In this document: piece by piece, positions 1 to 5,411 of the stretch
How the letters are laid out: every line of letters begins with the position of its first letter
Numbering within the stretch: position 1 is the stretch's first letter
Assembly (NCBI GenBank): GCA_009774765.1
Contig: VSOK01000076.1
Location: 1 to 6,643, forward strand
Direction: 5' to 3'
Length of the DNA stretch: 6,643 nucleotides
Source: Bacteroidales bacterium
GTDB lineage: Bacteria > Bacteroidota > Bacteroidia > Bacteroidales > UBA932
Position numbers and translations under genes: made by a program
Notes under the pieces: generated by a model
Database searches by the model: none
Told to the model about the DNA's origin: nothing
What the model saw: the letters and a program-made list of their open reading frames with translations, nothing else

Positions 1-93
1 TTCCAATATCGTATGCCCGTTGTCCATAAGGAACATACAGGCGATATCTTCCCCTTTCCTTCCTGTCGCTTTTCTTGCCCTGTCGTCTTTCAT
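1..93 (-). CDS. yraN: YraN / UPF0102 family protein, N-terminal fragment (cut by window edge)
   Basis: Partial gene of 31 codons running off the left edge. The ATG at 93-91 opens a frame reading MKDDRARKATGRKGEDIACM and continuing FLMDNGHTILE. The pattern GRKGEDIA (residues 11-18), then a short helix and NGHTILE, is the N-terminal signature of the YraN/UPF0102 family, which has a restriction-endonuclease-like (Holliday-junction-resolvase-like) fold; the Glu of GED (residue 15) sits where the family keeps its conserved acidic residue. An in-frame stop lies six codons upstream (rc of 109-111), so this ATG is the earliest possible; a purine run including GAGGGG precedes it. It lies 54 bases after mutS2 on the same strand and is probably co-transcribed. 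The cellular role of YraN is not well established; a nucleic-acid-processing role is inferred from the fold. The catalytic core is outside the window, so integrity cannot be judged. Confidence 0.78.
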   Translation of the reverse strand, partial: MKDDRARKATGRKGEDIACMFLMDNGHTILE

Positions 94-147
94 CCCTTCC
101 CCTCGTTTTTATTCCGTCGCCACCGGATCGGCTCTCTCTTGACAGTA

Positions 148-2703
148 TCAGTCAAAATGCACTATTGTCACTCCGGTTCCCCCGAACTGTATATGCTCAT
201 CCGTTACTGAAGATACTCCAGGGGTGCTTCTGAGAAACTTCTGAATTTCTTCCCTCAATGCTCCCGTGCCTTTGCCGTGTATTATACGGACGGATGACAT
301 ATTGAGCATAATGGCGTCATCAACGTATCTCATAACTTTTTCAATAGCGTCATTTACGCGTTCTCCCCGTACATCCAGCTCCGTATGGAAATTCAGCTTC
401 CGTTCCGATATGGATTCGTCTATCCTGACCGTCTTCGCAGGTTTTATGCTGTTCTTTGACGCGCTCTTGAATTCATTGGATGTGATCCTTTCCACTTTGT
501 CCGGTGACATCTTGCTGATGATATTGCCGATACTGACCGTGACTGCCTTTGAAGAGACCTTAGTCACTTCTCCTACCATCCCGTTGCTTTTTATGCGCAC
601 TTTTTCTCCTGCTTTCAAAGGTGCGTTGCGGAAAGACTCTTCCCTCTGCTGTTCAGCGATCAGTTCCTCTGCCTCCTTTTGTGCCTTTTCTCCTGCACGC
701 TGTGCTTTCCTCTGTCTTTCACGCTCCCTGCGGGCATCAATCTGCTTTATCTTTTTTTCTATATATTCATCCCTGTCTTTCTGGTCCTGCTCTTTTTTCT
801 TTGACAGTACGGATACGAAATTCTGCAGTTCCTTCCTTGCCTCATTGGTTATCTCCTTTTCGGCCTGTGCCTCCTTGATGGTCCTGATGGTGTTTTCCAC
901 CTGGCGGTTCGCACCTTTGATGATCTCGTCGGCTTCCTTGCGAGCCTTGTCGATGATTTCCTTTTTCAGCTGCTTTATTTCCAGAAGCTCTTTCTGGTAT
1001 TTGTCCGTGATGCTTTCCAAAGTTCTGTCCGTATGGCGTATCCTTTCCAGCTTTTCATCGAGGGCCTTTCTGTTCCTTGCGATTTTGCGCAGGTTGCGCT
1101 CAATTCCGACGAACTCTTCTCCTGCCCTGTTCTCCGCATTCTTTATGATGTTTTCCGGAAGTCCCATTTTCCTTGCCAGCTCGAATGCGAATGAGTTTCC
1201 AGGCAATCCCATTTCAAGCTTGAACAGCGGTGCGATATTCTTGACGTCAAACATCATCGCGCCGTTTACCACTCCTGTTTCTCCCGATGCGTACAGCTTC
1301 AGGTTGGTGTAGTGTGTGGTTATCACTCCGTATGTCCCTCTTGCGTCCAGTTCGCTCAGCAGCGCCTCCGCTATCGCTCCTCCGGCTGCAGGCTCGGTAC
1401 CTGAGCCGAACTCGTCTATAAGGACGAGTGTCCGTCCGTCAGCCTTTTCCATCATCTGCTTCATGTCGGCAAGGAACGAACTGTATGTACTGAGATCGTT
1501 GTCCAGAGACTGGTCGTCCCCGATGCTCACCATAATCCTGTCAAGCACCGGCAGCTCCGATGTCTCGGAAGTCGGCACCAGCATTCCCCACTGGAACATA
1601 TACTGAAGAAGTCCTACTGTCTTCAGGCAGACTGACTTTCCTCCCGCATTCGGTCCCGAGATCAGCAGTATATGCTTTTGAGGATTCAGGGACACGGTGA
1701 GAGGCACTATCTCCTTCCTTTCACGTTTCAAGGCTTTCTCCAGCAGGGGATGTCTTGCCTTGCGTATGTTCATCTGCCCGTCATCTGAAATTATCGGCAT
1801 ACCGGCGATGATGTCCAGCGACACCTGGGCTTTCGCCATCAGAAAATCTATCTCTCCGAGGAATTTTGCCGCTCCTGTCAATTCCGGGACATAAGGGCGT
1901 ACAAAATCACTGAAATCGAGAAGAATCTTGAGAATTTCCCTTCCTTCTGCAAATTTCAGCTCCTTTATCTGGTTGTCGAGCTCCACGACCTCGGCCGGCT
2001 CTATGAAAGCGGTCTTTCCGGACGACGACTCGTCATATATGAATCCAGGGATTTTTCTTTTGTTGGCGGCCGATACCGGAATCAGCATCTTGCCGTCACG
2101 CATGGAGATTCCGGCGTCACTGTCCACAATTCCGTCTTCCTGGGCTTTGCGCAGTATGGAGCTTATACGTCTTGAAATGGCTCCTTCCTTGTCCTTCAGT
2201 GATCTGCGTATGTTGTAGAGTTCGTCTGAAGCTGTGTCCTTCACGTCTCCGAAACGGTCAAGGATACCGTCTATCCTCTGCTGTACGGCAGGAAACCCTA
2301 TTATCGGGGCTGTCATCTTCTTCAGGTTCGGATACACTCCGTCCTTGATTCCCTCAAAGAATCTCACTACTTTCCCGAGTGTCTCCAGCATAGTCTTGAG
2401 CTTTCTGAGTGAAACCAGATCTATGTTTGAAGACGGATTTTCAAGCGGTTTGAGGAAACTGAGGCAGTCTATATATCCGTTGCCCGGAAAACTTTCCTCG
2501 AACATCATTATCAGTCTCATCTCATCCGTCAGAAGGAGTCTTCTGCGGATTTCGTTCCTGTCTGATGAAAACAGTTCCCCGTATACCCGGCCTGATGCGT
2601 ATTCGGTCGAACAGCGGTCGGAAATCATTTTCCTTATCCTGTCAAATCCCAGTTTCTGCTCAAGCCTGGTGTCTATTCTTTCTATATCGATAATCTCTTC
2701 CAA
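148..2703 (-). CDS. mutS2: MutS2 family ATPase / Smr-domain endonuclease
   Basis: 851-residue MutS2, a homodimeric cytoplasmic MutS relative that lacks the mismatch-recognition domain. The family is linked to suppression of homologous recombination and, in Bacillus, to rescue of collided ribosomes. Visible order: MutS core/lever region about 1-330; ATPase with Walker A GPNAGGKS (350-357), a STYSSF segment (405-410), Walker B LVLIDE (426-431) followed by FGSGTEP, and the switch histidine in TTHY (H464); a long charged coiled coil about 520-695; a small KOW-like beta segment about 697-740; C-terminal Smr domain with LDVRG (776-780) and HGKGTG (809-814). All key motifs are intact and the length is near or slightly above the family norm. 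The start is TTG (2703-2701): no ATG lies upstream before the in-frame stop, the next Met is residue 26, and AGGAGGG sits just upstream. The gene begins 18 bases after cdaA ends, so the two are probably co-transcribed. Confidence 0.95.
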   Translation of the reverse strand: MEEIIDIERIDTRLEQKLGFDRIRKMISDRCSTEYASGRVYGELFSSDRNEIRRRLLLTDEMRLIMMFEESFPGNGYIDCLSFLKPLENPSSNIDLVSLRKLKTMLETLGKVVRFFEGIKDGVYPNLKKMTAPIIGFPAVQQRIDGILDRFGDVKDTASDELYNIRRSLKDKEGAISRRISSILRKAQEDGIVDSDAGISMRDGKMLIPVSAANKRKIPGFIYDESSSGKTAFIEPAEVVELDNQIKELKFAEGREILKILLDFSDFVRPYVPELTGAAKFLGEIDFLMAKAQVSLDIIAGMPIISDDGQMNIRKARHPLLEKALKRERKEIVPLTVSLNPQKHILLISGPNAGGKSVCLKTVGLLQYMFQWGMLVPTSETSELPVLDRIMVSIGDDQSLDNDLSTYSSFLADMKQMMEKADGRTLVLIDEFGSGTEPAAGGAIAEALLSELDARGTYGVITTHYTNLKLYASGETGVVNGAMMFDVKNIAPLFKLEMGLPGNSFAFELARKMGLPENIIKNAENRAGEEFVGIERNLRKIARNRKALDEKLERIRHTDRTLESITDKYQKELLEIKQLKKEIIDKARKEADEIIKGANRQVENTIRTIKEAQAEKEITNEARKELQNFVSVLSKKKEQDQKDRDEYIEKKIKQIDARRERERQRKAQRAGEKAQKEAEELIAEQQREESFRNAPLKAGEKVRIKSNGMVGEVTKVSSKAVTVSIGNIISKMSPDKVERITSNEFKSASKNSIKPAKTVRIDESISERKLNFHTELDVRGERVNDAIEKVMRYVDDAIMLNMSSVRIIHGKGTGALREEIQKFLRSTPGVSSVTDEHIQFGGTGVTIVHFD

Positions 2704-2708
2704 TCCTT

Positions 2709-2715
2709 TCCCTCC
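2709..2715 (-). promoter_or_regulatory. Strong Shine-Dalgarno motif deciding the mutS2 TTG start
   Basis: On the minus strand the cdaA-mutS2 gap reads TCAGGAGGGAAAGGATTG, giving a near-perfect AGGAGG six to eight bases before the TTG. This supports TTG at 2703 as the true start. Such strong motifs are unusual in Bacteroidota, whose genes mostly lack them; the ribosomal genes here have mostly weak or no motif. Confidence 0.65.
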
Positions 2716-2721
2716 TGATTC

Positions 2722-3525
2722 TTATTGCTGTGAAAAAGAGTTGCTCAACATCAGTTTCAATTCATTTATGTTGCCGATCGGCGTTACGGTCCCTCCTTTG
2801 ACAAAAGATATGCCTCCTGTCTCTTCGGATACCACGATCACTTCGGCGTCAGTCTCCTCCGATATTCCTATCGCCGCCTTGTGGCGCATACCGTATTGCG
2901 GCGGTATATTGGTCTTCTCGGTAATTGGCAGCGTGCATCTTGCCGCGACTATATGGTTGCTGCTGATTATGACGGCCCCGTCGTGGAGCGGGGAGTTTTT
3001 GAAAAACAGATTCATTATCAGCCTTCTGTGTATTGCAGCGTCAATCCTGTCCCCGGTCTCGATTATATCATCGAGCGGAGTGGAATGCGGGATGACTATC
3101 AGGGCTCCTGTCTTTGACTCGGACATTCTCCTGCAGGCTTCCGTGACTTCATTGACCGCGTCATTGCTCATCGCCCCGCTTCCGTTTACGCCTCTGAAAA
3201 TCCTGCCTATCAAGTCGTTGTGCGCATTGACCCTGTACCTGTTGCCGAGCCTTGTCAGAAAACGCCGTATCTCCGGCTGGAAAATCACGATGATCGCAAG
3301 GACTCCGACATTCAGGACCATATCCATAATCGTGGATGTCAGCCTCATTCCGAGCACTGAGACTATCAGCCTTATAAAATATAAGGATATAATGGCGACA
3401 AAGATATTCCACGCTGAAGAGCCTCTGATCCATCGGAACAGAAGGAAAATGATCAGCGCGACAAGGAGTATGTCAAGAATGTCGACAAGCGACATCCGCA
3501 GAAATCCGAATAATGCCAGAAACAT
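2722..3525 (-). CDS. cdaA: CdaA-type membrane diadenylate cyclase
   Basis: 267-residue CdaA (DacA) protein, which condenses two ATP into the second messenger c-di-AMP at the inner membrane. Three hydrophobic helices lie at about 13-33, 38-58 and 65-82, followed by FQPEIRRFL (82-90), a conserved family segment leading into the cytoplasmic DAC domain. The catalytic DGA motif is present (182-184, in SPLHDGAVI). The second motif, usually RHR, reads RHK (214-216, in GMRHKAAIG): Arg to Lys at the last position. SEETG (233-237) is also typical. The length matches the family. The start at ATG 3525 is chosen because it is the first ATG of the frame; Met11 (3495) is an alternative that would still keep all helices. 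The family's frequent partner cdaR/ybbR is not adjacent; mutS2 follows instead. The gene faces away from the ribosomal operon and probably heads its own unit. Confidence 0.94.
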   Translation of the reverse strand: MFLALFGFLRMSLVDILDILLVALIIFLLFRWIRGSSAWNIFVAIISLYFIRLIVSVLGMRLTSTIMDMVLNVGVLAIIVIFQPEIRRFLTRLGNRYRVNAHNDLIGRIFRGVNGSGAMSNDAVNEVTEACRRMSESKTGALIVIPHSTPLDDIIETGDRIDAAIHRRLIMNLFFKNSPLHDGAVIISSNHIVAARCTLPITEKTNIPPQYGMRHKAAIGISEETDAEVIVVSEETGGISFVKGGTVTPIGNINELKLMLSNSFSQQ

Positions 3526-3550
3526 TCTTTATCTATCAAACAGTTGGTTC

Positions 3551-3567
3551 TTCGGGACCGGCCCGAA
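3551..3567 (-). promoter_or_regulatory. GC-rich hairpin in the predicted cdaA 5' leader
   Basis: TTCGGG (3551-3556) and CCCGAA (3562-3567) form a perfect 6-bp inverted repeat around a 5-base loop. On the minus strand it would begin a few bases after the transcript start predicted from the nearest promoter box and end 25 bases before the cdaA ATG. There is no T-tract on either side, so it is not an intrinsic terminator. A leader structure affecting stability or translation is an inference. Confidence 0.5.
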
Positions 3568-3578
3568 TGTTAATCCTG

Positions 3579-3612
3579 CAAATATAGCAAAAAGTTGAGA
3601 GCAGAGACCAAA
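3579..3612 (-). promoter_or_regulatory. Promoter-proximal box for cdaA (leftward promoter 1)
   Basis: Read on the minus strand: TTTG (3612-3609), 22-base gap, then TATATTTG (3586-3579), a full match to the Bacteroidota -7 consensus TAnnTTTG. The gap is at the long end of the usual range. Transcription would start near 3573-3576, giving a leader of roughly 50 bases before cdaA. It lies inside copy 1 of the direct repeat. Confidence 0.55.
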
Positions 3613-3638
3613 TTTATTTGGACTATGCCGAGACCAAT
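3579..3638. repeat. Direct repeat copy 1 (promoter-bearing element)
   Basis: Starts CAAATATAGCAAAAAGTTGA. The first 27 bases match copy 2, which starts 80 bases further on, at 26 positions with one gap. The next ~35 bases are diverged but alignable (GACTATGCCGA here, GATTATGTTGA in copy 2). It contains an inverted repeat CCAAAT (3608-3613) / ATTTGG (3616-3621). Extent of the right end is approximate. Confidence 0.7.
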
Positions 3639-3658
3639 GCGTATATATGAGTGAAACT

Positions 3659-3690
3659 CAAATATAGCAAAAAGTGAGAGCAGAAGCAAA
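3659..3690 (-). promoter_or_regulatory. Distal leftward promoter-like box (leftward promoter 2)
   Basis: Read on the minus strand: TTTG (3690-3687), 20-base gap, TATATTTG (3666-3659). The spacing is better than in leftward promoter 1. The start would be near 3653-3656, giving a cdaA leader of about 130 bases that runs through repeat copy 1. Whether both boxes are active cannot be told from sequence. Confidence 0.5.
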
Positions 3691-3718
3691 GTTTCACTTT
3701 GATTATGTTGATGAATAC
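3659..3718. repeat. Direct repeat copy 2 (promoter-bearing element)
   Basis: Starts CAAATATAGCAAAAAGTGAG and mirrors copy 1. Its inverted repeat is CAAAGT (3687-3692) / ACTTTG (3696-3701), at the same place as in copy 1 but with different bases, so pairing is kept while sequence changed. An additional 9-bp inverted repeat, AGTGAAACT (3650-3658) / AGTTTCACT (3690-3698), brackets its TATATTTG box. Right end approximate. Confidence 0.7.
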
Positions 3719-3747
3719 GGATTATGCAATAAAAAATATGTAAATCG

Positions 3748-3777
3748 TTGATTTTTGAAATATTAATTGTATATTTG
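3748..3777 (+). promoter_or_regulatory. Promoter of the ribosomal protein operon
   Basis: TTG (3748-3750), 19-base gap, TATATTTG (3770-3777): an excellent match to the Bacteroidota -33/-7 promoter (TTG-N19-21-TAnnTTTG). The predicted start is near 3781-3783, giving a 55-60 base leader for rplC. It is the only good rightward promoter I see before rplC, so it probably drives the whole downstream cluster. Confidence 0.72.
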
Positions 3778-3781
3778 CAGC

Positions 3782-3800
3782 CCGCCAAAATGCACGGCGG
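3782..3800 (+). promoter_or_regulatory. GC-rich hairpin at the predicted 5' end of the rplC leader
   Basis: CCGCC (3782-3786) and GGCGG (3796-3800) form a perfect 5-bp GC stem around a 9-base loop, standing out in an otherwise A/T-rich leader and coinciding with the predicted transcript start. No T-tract follows, so it is not a terminator. It could be a stabilising or regulatory leader element; the role is inferred. Confidence 0.45.
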
Positions 3801-3838
3801 AGTATAAATTATTTATAATCAATTAATTAAACAAACCA

Positions 3839-4462
3839 ATGCCTGGATTAATTGGAAAGAAAATCGGAATGACTTCCGTTTTCGGTGCTGATGGAAAAAA
3901 CATTCCATGCACCGTTATTGAGGCTGGTCCGTGTGTAGTTACGCAGATTCGTACAGTAGAGAAAGATGGTTATGCCGCTGTACAGCTTGCCTATGACGAA
4001 ATGACAGAAAAGCACGCCAGCGCGCCTCTCAAGGGGCATTTTGAAAAGGCAGGAACCACACCTAAGCGCAAACTCGTCGAGTTCAAGGCGGATTTCGCTC
4101 AGGAGCTTAAATTGGGCGACACTCTTACGGTTGCTGATGTCTTCACTGACACTGCATTCATTGATGTTGTCGGTACTTCTAAAGGTAAAGGTTTTCAGGG
4201 AGTTGTGAAACGTCACGGTTTTGCCGGAGTCGGTGGAACTACGCACGGTCAGCACAACAGGCTCCGTCACCCGGGTTCACTCGGTGCGTCTTCTTGGCCT
4301 TCACGTGTATTCAAGGGTATGAGGATGGCCGGTCAGATGGGTAATGAGCGCGTCAAAGTATTCAATCTTGAGGTAATCAAGGTTATGCCTGAGAATAATC
4401 TTCTTGTTGTAAAAGGCTCAGTACCTGGAGCCAAGGGTTCTTATGTAATTTTGGAGGATTAA
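3839..4462 (+). CDS. rplC: 50S ribosomal protein uL3
   Basis: 207-residue uL3, an early-assembly 23S rRNA-binding protein whose central loop reaches toward the peptidyl transferase centre. The N-terminal MPGLIGKKIGMTSVF and the core GTSKGKGFQGVVKRHGF (112-128), followed by GGTTHGQHNRLRHPGSLGAS and KGMRMAGQMGNERV, are diagnostic, and the length is normal. The segment matching E. coli GQNQTPG reads GASSWPS (149-155), so the glutamine methylated by PrmB in E. coli is absent; I believe this is usual in Bacteroidota. ATG 3839 is chosen because family N-termini start here; it lacks a Shine-Dalgarno motif and is preceded by A-rich sequence with A at -1 and C at -2/-3. It is the first gene of the cluster here; the usual preceding gene rpsJ is not upstream. 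rplD follows after 4 bases. Confidence 0.98.
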   Translation: MPGLIGKKIGMTSVFGADGKNIPCTVIEAGPCVVTQIRTVEKDGYAAVQLAYDEMTEKHASAPLKGHFEKAGTTPKRKLVEFKADFAQELKLGDTLTVADVFTDTAFIDVVGTSKGKGFQGVVKRHGFAGVGGTTHGQHNRLRHPGSLGASSWPSRVFKGMRMAGQMGNERVKVFNLEVIKVMPENNLLVVKGSVPGAKGSYVILED

Positions 4463-4466
4463 GGTT

Positions 4467-5096
4467 ATGGAATTGTCAGTTTTGAAAATTGACGGATCAG
4501 AGTCCGGAAAGAAGGTTGTTCTTGATGAGAACATTTTTGGCATCGAGCCGAATGACCACGCTATCTATCTTGACGTAAAGCAGTATCTTGCAAACCAGCG
4601 TCAGGGAACAGCAAAGACAAAAGATCGCAGCGAGGTAGCATACAGTACCAGAAAGCTCATCCGTCAGAAAGGTTCAGGCGGTGCGCGTCACGGTAGCCTC
4701 AAGGCTAACATCTATGTCGGTGGAGGTCGTGTATTCGGTCCTAAACCACGCGACTACAGATTCAAATTGAACAAGAAGCTCAAACAGCTCGCACGTTTCT
4801 CTGCGCTTTCATACAAGGCTAAGGAGAACGCTATCGTAATGGTAGAGCCGTTTGCTATGGAGGCTCCTAAGACCAAGGAGTTCATCCAGATTCTTAAGAA
4901 TATCAAGGCAGGAGACAGGAAAGTGCTTTTTGTCCTTCCTGAGAACTCTGCCAACATCTACCTTTCTTCACGTAACCTTCCTGAGGTGAAAGTGATTTCT
5001 GTAGACGAGATCAACACATACGCTATCATGAATTCTTATTCAATGGTTATGGTTGACGGAGTACAGGACATTCTCTCATCAAGGATCAAACGCTAA
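4467..5096 (+). CDS. rplD: 50S ribosomal protein uL4
   Basis: 209-residue uL4, which binds 23S rRNA domain I and sends a long loop into the peptide exit tunnel. The loop is clear at about 45-97: RQGTAKTKDRSEV, then RKLIRQKGSGGARHGS and GGGRVFGPKPRDY. The C-terminal alpha/beta part contains KVLFVLPEN (152-160) and ends MVDGVQDIL. Length is normal for the family. It starts 4 bases after rplC; GGAGG at 4453-4457, inside the last codons of rplC, lies 9 bases before the ATG and could serve as a ribosome binding site. In E. coli uL4 represses its own operon through the S10 leader; no such leader is recognisable here, so autoregulation by uL4 cannot be claimed. Confidence 0.98.
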   Translation: MELSVLKIDGSESGKKVVLDENIFGIEPNDHAIYLDVKQYLANQRQGTAKTKDRSEVAYSTRKLIRQKGSGGARHGSLKANIYVGGGRVFGPKPRDYRFKLNKKLKQLARFSALSYKAKENAIVMVEPFAMEAPKTKEFIQILKNIKAGDRKVLFVLPENSANIYLSSRNLPEVKVISVDEINTYAIMNSYSMVMVDGVQDILSSRIKR

Positions 5097-5108
5097 ATCA
5101 ACAGAGAA

Positions 5109-5399
5109 ATGGGAATTATAATTAAGCCAATAGTAACAGAGAAAATGACGGTTCAGGGCGAGAAATTGAACCGCTACGGATTTATCGTTGACCGTGATGC
5201 AAACAAACTTGAGATCAAGGCGGCGGTAGAGCAGATGTACAACGTGACTGTTGCTTCAGTTAACACTATCAACTATCACGGAAAGAGAAAATCCCGTTAT
5301 ACCAAAGCTGGTATGCTCAAGGGACGTACAAATCACTTCAAGAAAGCATACGTGGCTCTTGTCGGTGATGATAAGATAGATTTTTATGCAAACATCTAA
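5109..5399 (+). CDS. rplW: 50S ribosomal protein uL23
   Basis: 96-residue uL23, located beside the exit-tunnel opening, where trigger factor and the signal recognition particle dock. Diagnostic features are IIKPIVTEKM (4-13), YGFIVDRDANKLEIKAAVEQMYNVTVASVNT (about 23-53) and the basic stretch GKRKSRYTKAG followed by KKAYVAL. The length is normal for bacteria. The ATG lies 12 bases after the rplD stop, with only a weak purine run (AGAGAA) in front. It sits in its standard place between rplD and rplB and is co-transcribed with them. Confidence 0.97.
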   Translation: MGIIIKPIVTEKMTVQGEKLNRYGFIVDRDANKLEIKAAVEQMYNVTVASVNTINYHGKRKSRYTKAGMLKGRTNHFKKAYVALVGDDKIDFYANI

Positions 5400-5411
5400 G
5401 GTAATAAGGCA

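Larger units (their letters stand above)
3526..3838. other. Divergent intergenic control region between cdaA and rplC
   Basis: 313 bases, A/T-rich, with no convincing gene. It contains one rightward and two leftward Bacteroidota-type promoter boxes (all TATATTTG), an ~60-base direct repeat in two copies, and a GC-rich hairpin next to each predicted transcript start. The only open frame of any size here (minus strand, 3788-3570) shows no recognisable family and runs through the repeats, so it is not called as a gene. Confidence 0.8.

Noticed and set aside
94..147. Possible terminator between mutS2 and yraN
   Set aside because: Only a 3-bp CCG/CGG dyad around 123-131 and no T-tract on the minus strand; nothing suggests termination.
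266..1312. 348-codon open frame on the plus strand, antisense to the mutS2 coiled-coil region
   Set aside because: Low-complexity Ser/Phe/Leu composition, as expected from the complement of Lys/Glu-rich coiled-coil codons; no domain seen.
3526..3575. c-di-AMP riboswitch upstream of cdaA
   Set aside because: The leader has a single short hairpin and is far too small for the ydaO-type fold; no matching conserved segments were seen.
2234..3598. 454-codon open frame on the plus strand, antisense to mutS2 and cdaA
   Set aside because: The translation is Ser/Leu/Ile-rich with no recognisable domain and overlaps two clear genes along their full frames; it arises from codon use on the opposite strand.
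3570..3788. 72-codon minus-strand open frame across the divergent spacer
   Set aside because: It runs through the direct repeats and promoter boxes, and its translation resembles no family I know; the A/T-rich spacer explains the openness.
3803..3817. A/T palindrome TATAAAT-T-ATTTATA in the rplC leader
   Set aside because: A perfect 7-bp dyad, but purely A/T with a 1-base centre in an A/T-rich leader; expected by chance and weak as RNA structure.
3848..4270. 140-codon minus-strand open frame inside rplC
   Set aside because: Fully antisense to an unmistakable uL3 gene and without domain features. The same applies to the minus-strand frame 5529-5924 inside rplB.
4453..4457. GGAGG at the end of rplC as an unusual Shine-Dalgarno for rplD
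   Set aside because: It could help rplD, but it also encodes the common acidic uL3 C-terminus (Leu-Glu-Asp), so it is noted under rplD and not as a separate finding.
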